Shown here piece after piece: positions 28,547-29,208 of a DNA stretch of 29,208 nucleotides. Position numbers and translations under genes: made by a program. Numbering within the stretch: the stretch's first letter is position 1; the number at the start of each line of letters is the position of its first letter. Source of the stretch: a virus. The notes under the pieces were generated by a model that did no database searches, was not told the origin of the DNA, and was given only the letters and a program-made list of their open reading frames with translations. The DNA lies in IMG/VR virus record IMGVR_UViG_3300031963_000694, positions 1-29,208 of that record, one strand, 5' to 3'.

Positions 28547-29208
28547 CAGCGCATCCCCAGGCTGCGCTGGATCGAGGGGTTGTTTCGCATCCCGTCGTAG
28601 GCCGAGTCACGGCCCGCTTCCGCCGCCGCCGCCGCGGCCTCCCGCACCTGCTCCACGGTGGCGTACTCCACCCCGTTGATGACCTGGGTTTCGAGGCTGA
28701 GGCGCAGCGAGGAGCTGCGGGCAACGCCACCGCCCGGGCCGCCGCCGGCAGGGCCTCCCACCGCCATGCCGCCGCCGGCGCCGGGGGAGGCCTTGAGGAA
28801 CGGGATCCCGAGACTGCCACCCCCACCGGCGGACCGGGTCGAACCGGCACCCATGAACGGCACGCCGAGGCTGTCGCCGCCGCCATCGGCCACCGCAGCG
28901 CCACCGCCGGGCGTCCGCTGGAATGGCACCCCCAGCGCTTGGGTGAGGGCCCGGTTGGAGTAGATCTTCCCTCCGGCCTTGTTGAACCGCACGATCTCCG
29001 CGTTCTTCTCCCCCACCAGGTAGTCGAGCCCGTACTTCACCTCTCCACCGCCGGCGAGGCCTGGTGTGAAGGCGCTGGAGAAATTGGGGATGCCCGTCAG
29101 GGCGGGGATGCCGAAGTTGAGGCCCATGGCGCCACCGAAGCCGCCGACGGCTTGAAGGATCGTGGCCCCGATCCCGAAGGGGTTGCTACCGAAGGTCGTC
29201 GCCGCGGC
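28546..29208 (-). CDS. Tape measure protein, C-terminal part (runs off the window)
   Basis: The frame is open to the edge of the window: before the methionine at 29127 it continues AAATTFGSNPFGIGATILQA, so only the C-terminal 220 residues are seen. Recognisable tape-measure end features are ALTGIPNFSSAFTPG, GLDYLVGEKNAEIVRF and KAGGKIYSN, then a Gly-rich tail with three LG(V/I)PF repeats and a helical end (EYATVEQVREAAAAAAEAG). Tape measures set tail length and span the tail lumen. The lumen and any lysozyme domain would lie upstream, outside the window. Confidence 0.75.
   Translation of the reverse strand, partial: AAATTFGSNPFGIGATILQAVGGFGGAMGLNFGIPALTGIPNFSSAFTPGLAGGGEVKYGLDYLVGEKNAEIVRFNKAGGKIYSNRALTQALGVPFQRTPGGGAAVADGGGDSLGVPFMGAGSTRSAGGGGSLGIPFLKASPGAGGGMAVGGPAGGGPGGGVARSSSLRLSLETQVINGVEYATVEQVREAAAAAAEAGRDSAYDGMRNNPSIQRSLGMR

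Noticed and set aside
1-29208. HIP1 (GCGATCGC) enrichment as a host marker
   Set aside because: I found near matches such as GCGATCGA but no exact copy, so it gives no support for a particular host.

Overview
The window is a 29.2 kb stretch of a tailed-phage genome or prophage with high GC (roughly two-thirds by eye). It very probably comes from a cyanobacterial host of the Synechococcus/Cyanobium type. The host guess rests on recognisable protein styles: the SH3-like plus M15 peptidase endolysin, the SERPWEREGW module of the DUF551-like kind, and the very large tail protein starting with a YINPYIGSD-type segment. It also rests on several genes that have pyrimidine-rich leaders instead of Shine-Dalgarno sites. 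These are recognitions from memory; no search was run. No tRNA, rRNA, CRISPR array, insertion sequence or attachment site was found. No intact integrase is visible, so lysogeny is possible but not shown.

Layout. (1) 3576 to 15, minus strand: a packaging operon with a ParB-like protein, a protein with four helix-turn-helix units, the small terminase and the large terminase, with only a few bases between genes. (2) 3636-4529, plus: a serine-recombinase derivative without its catalytic domain. (3) 7729 to 4514, minus: a replication/early operon of six tightly coupled genes, led by a winged-helix replication initiator that carries a candidate lambda-type origin (iterons plus an AT-rich block) inside its coding sequence. 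(4) 7730-8112: a gene-free divergent control region facing a plus-strand regulator-like gene (8113-9027). (5) 9369-16399, plus: a recombination/accessory operon with an ERF annealing protein, a DUF2303 protein, a PD-(D/E)XK nuclease, several unknown genes, mosaic proteins built from modules joined by repeated seams, and an M15 peptidase endolysin. (6) 29208 to 16400, minus: the tail and lysis operon, with the tape-measure C-terminus, a minor tail protein, an NlpC/P60-like assembly protein, a J-like tail-tip protein, two or three tail-tube type proteins, a 1557-residue fibre, two small proteins and a muramidase endolysin.

How it fits together. The tail order (tape measure, L-like, K-like, J-like) follows siphophage practice. 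Portal and capsid genes are absent and would be expected to the left of the terminase, since that operon reads out of the window. The tail and lysis block ends exactly where the plus-strand early block ends, and each block ends in its own peptidoglycan hydrolase. The strongest candidates for something new are the origin embedded in the initiator gene, the seam-repeat mosaic gene in the same operon as an annealing recombinase, the catalytic-domain-less recombinase, and the four-HTH protein in the packaging operon.
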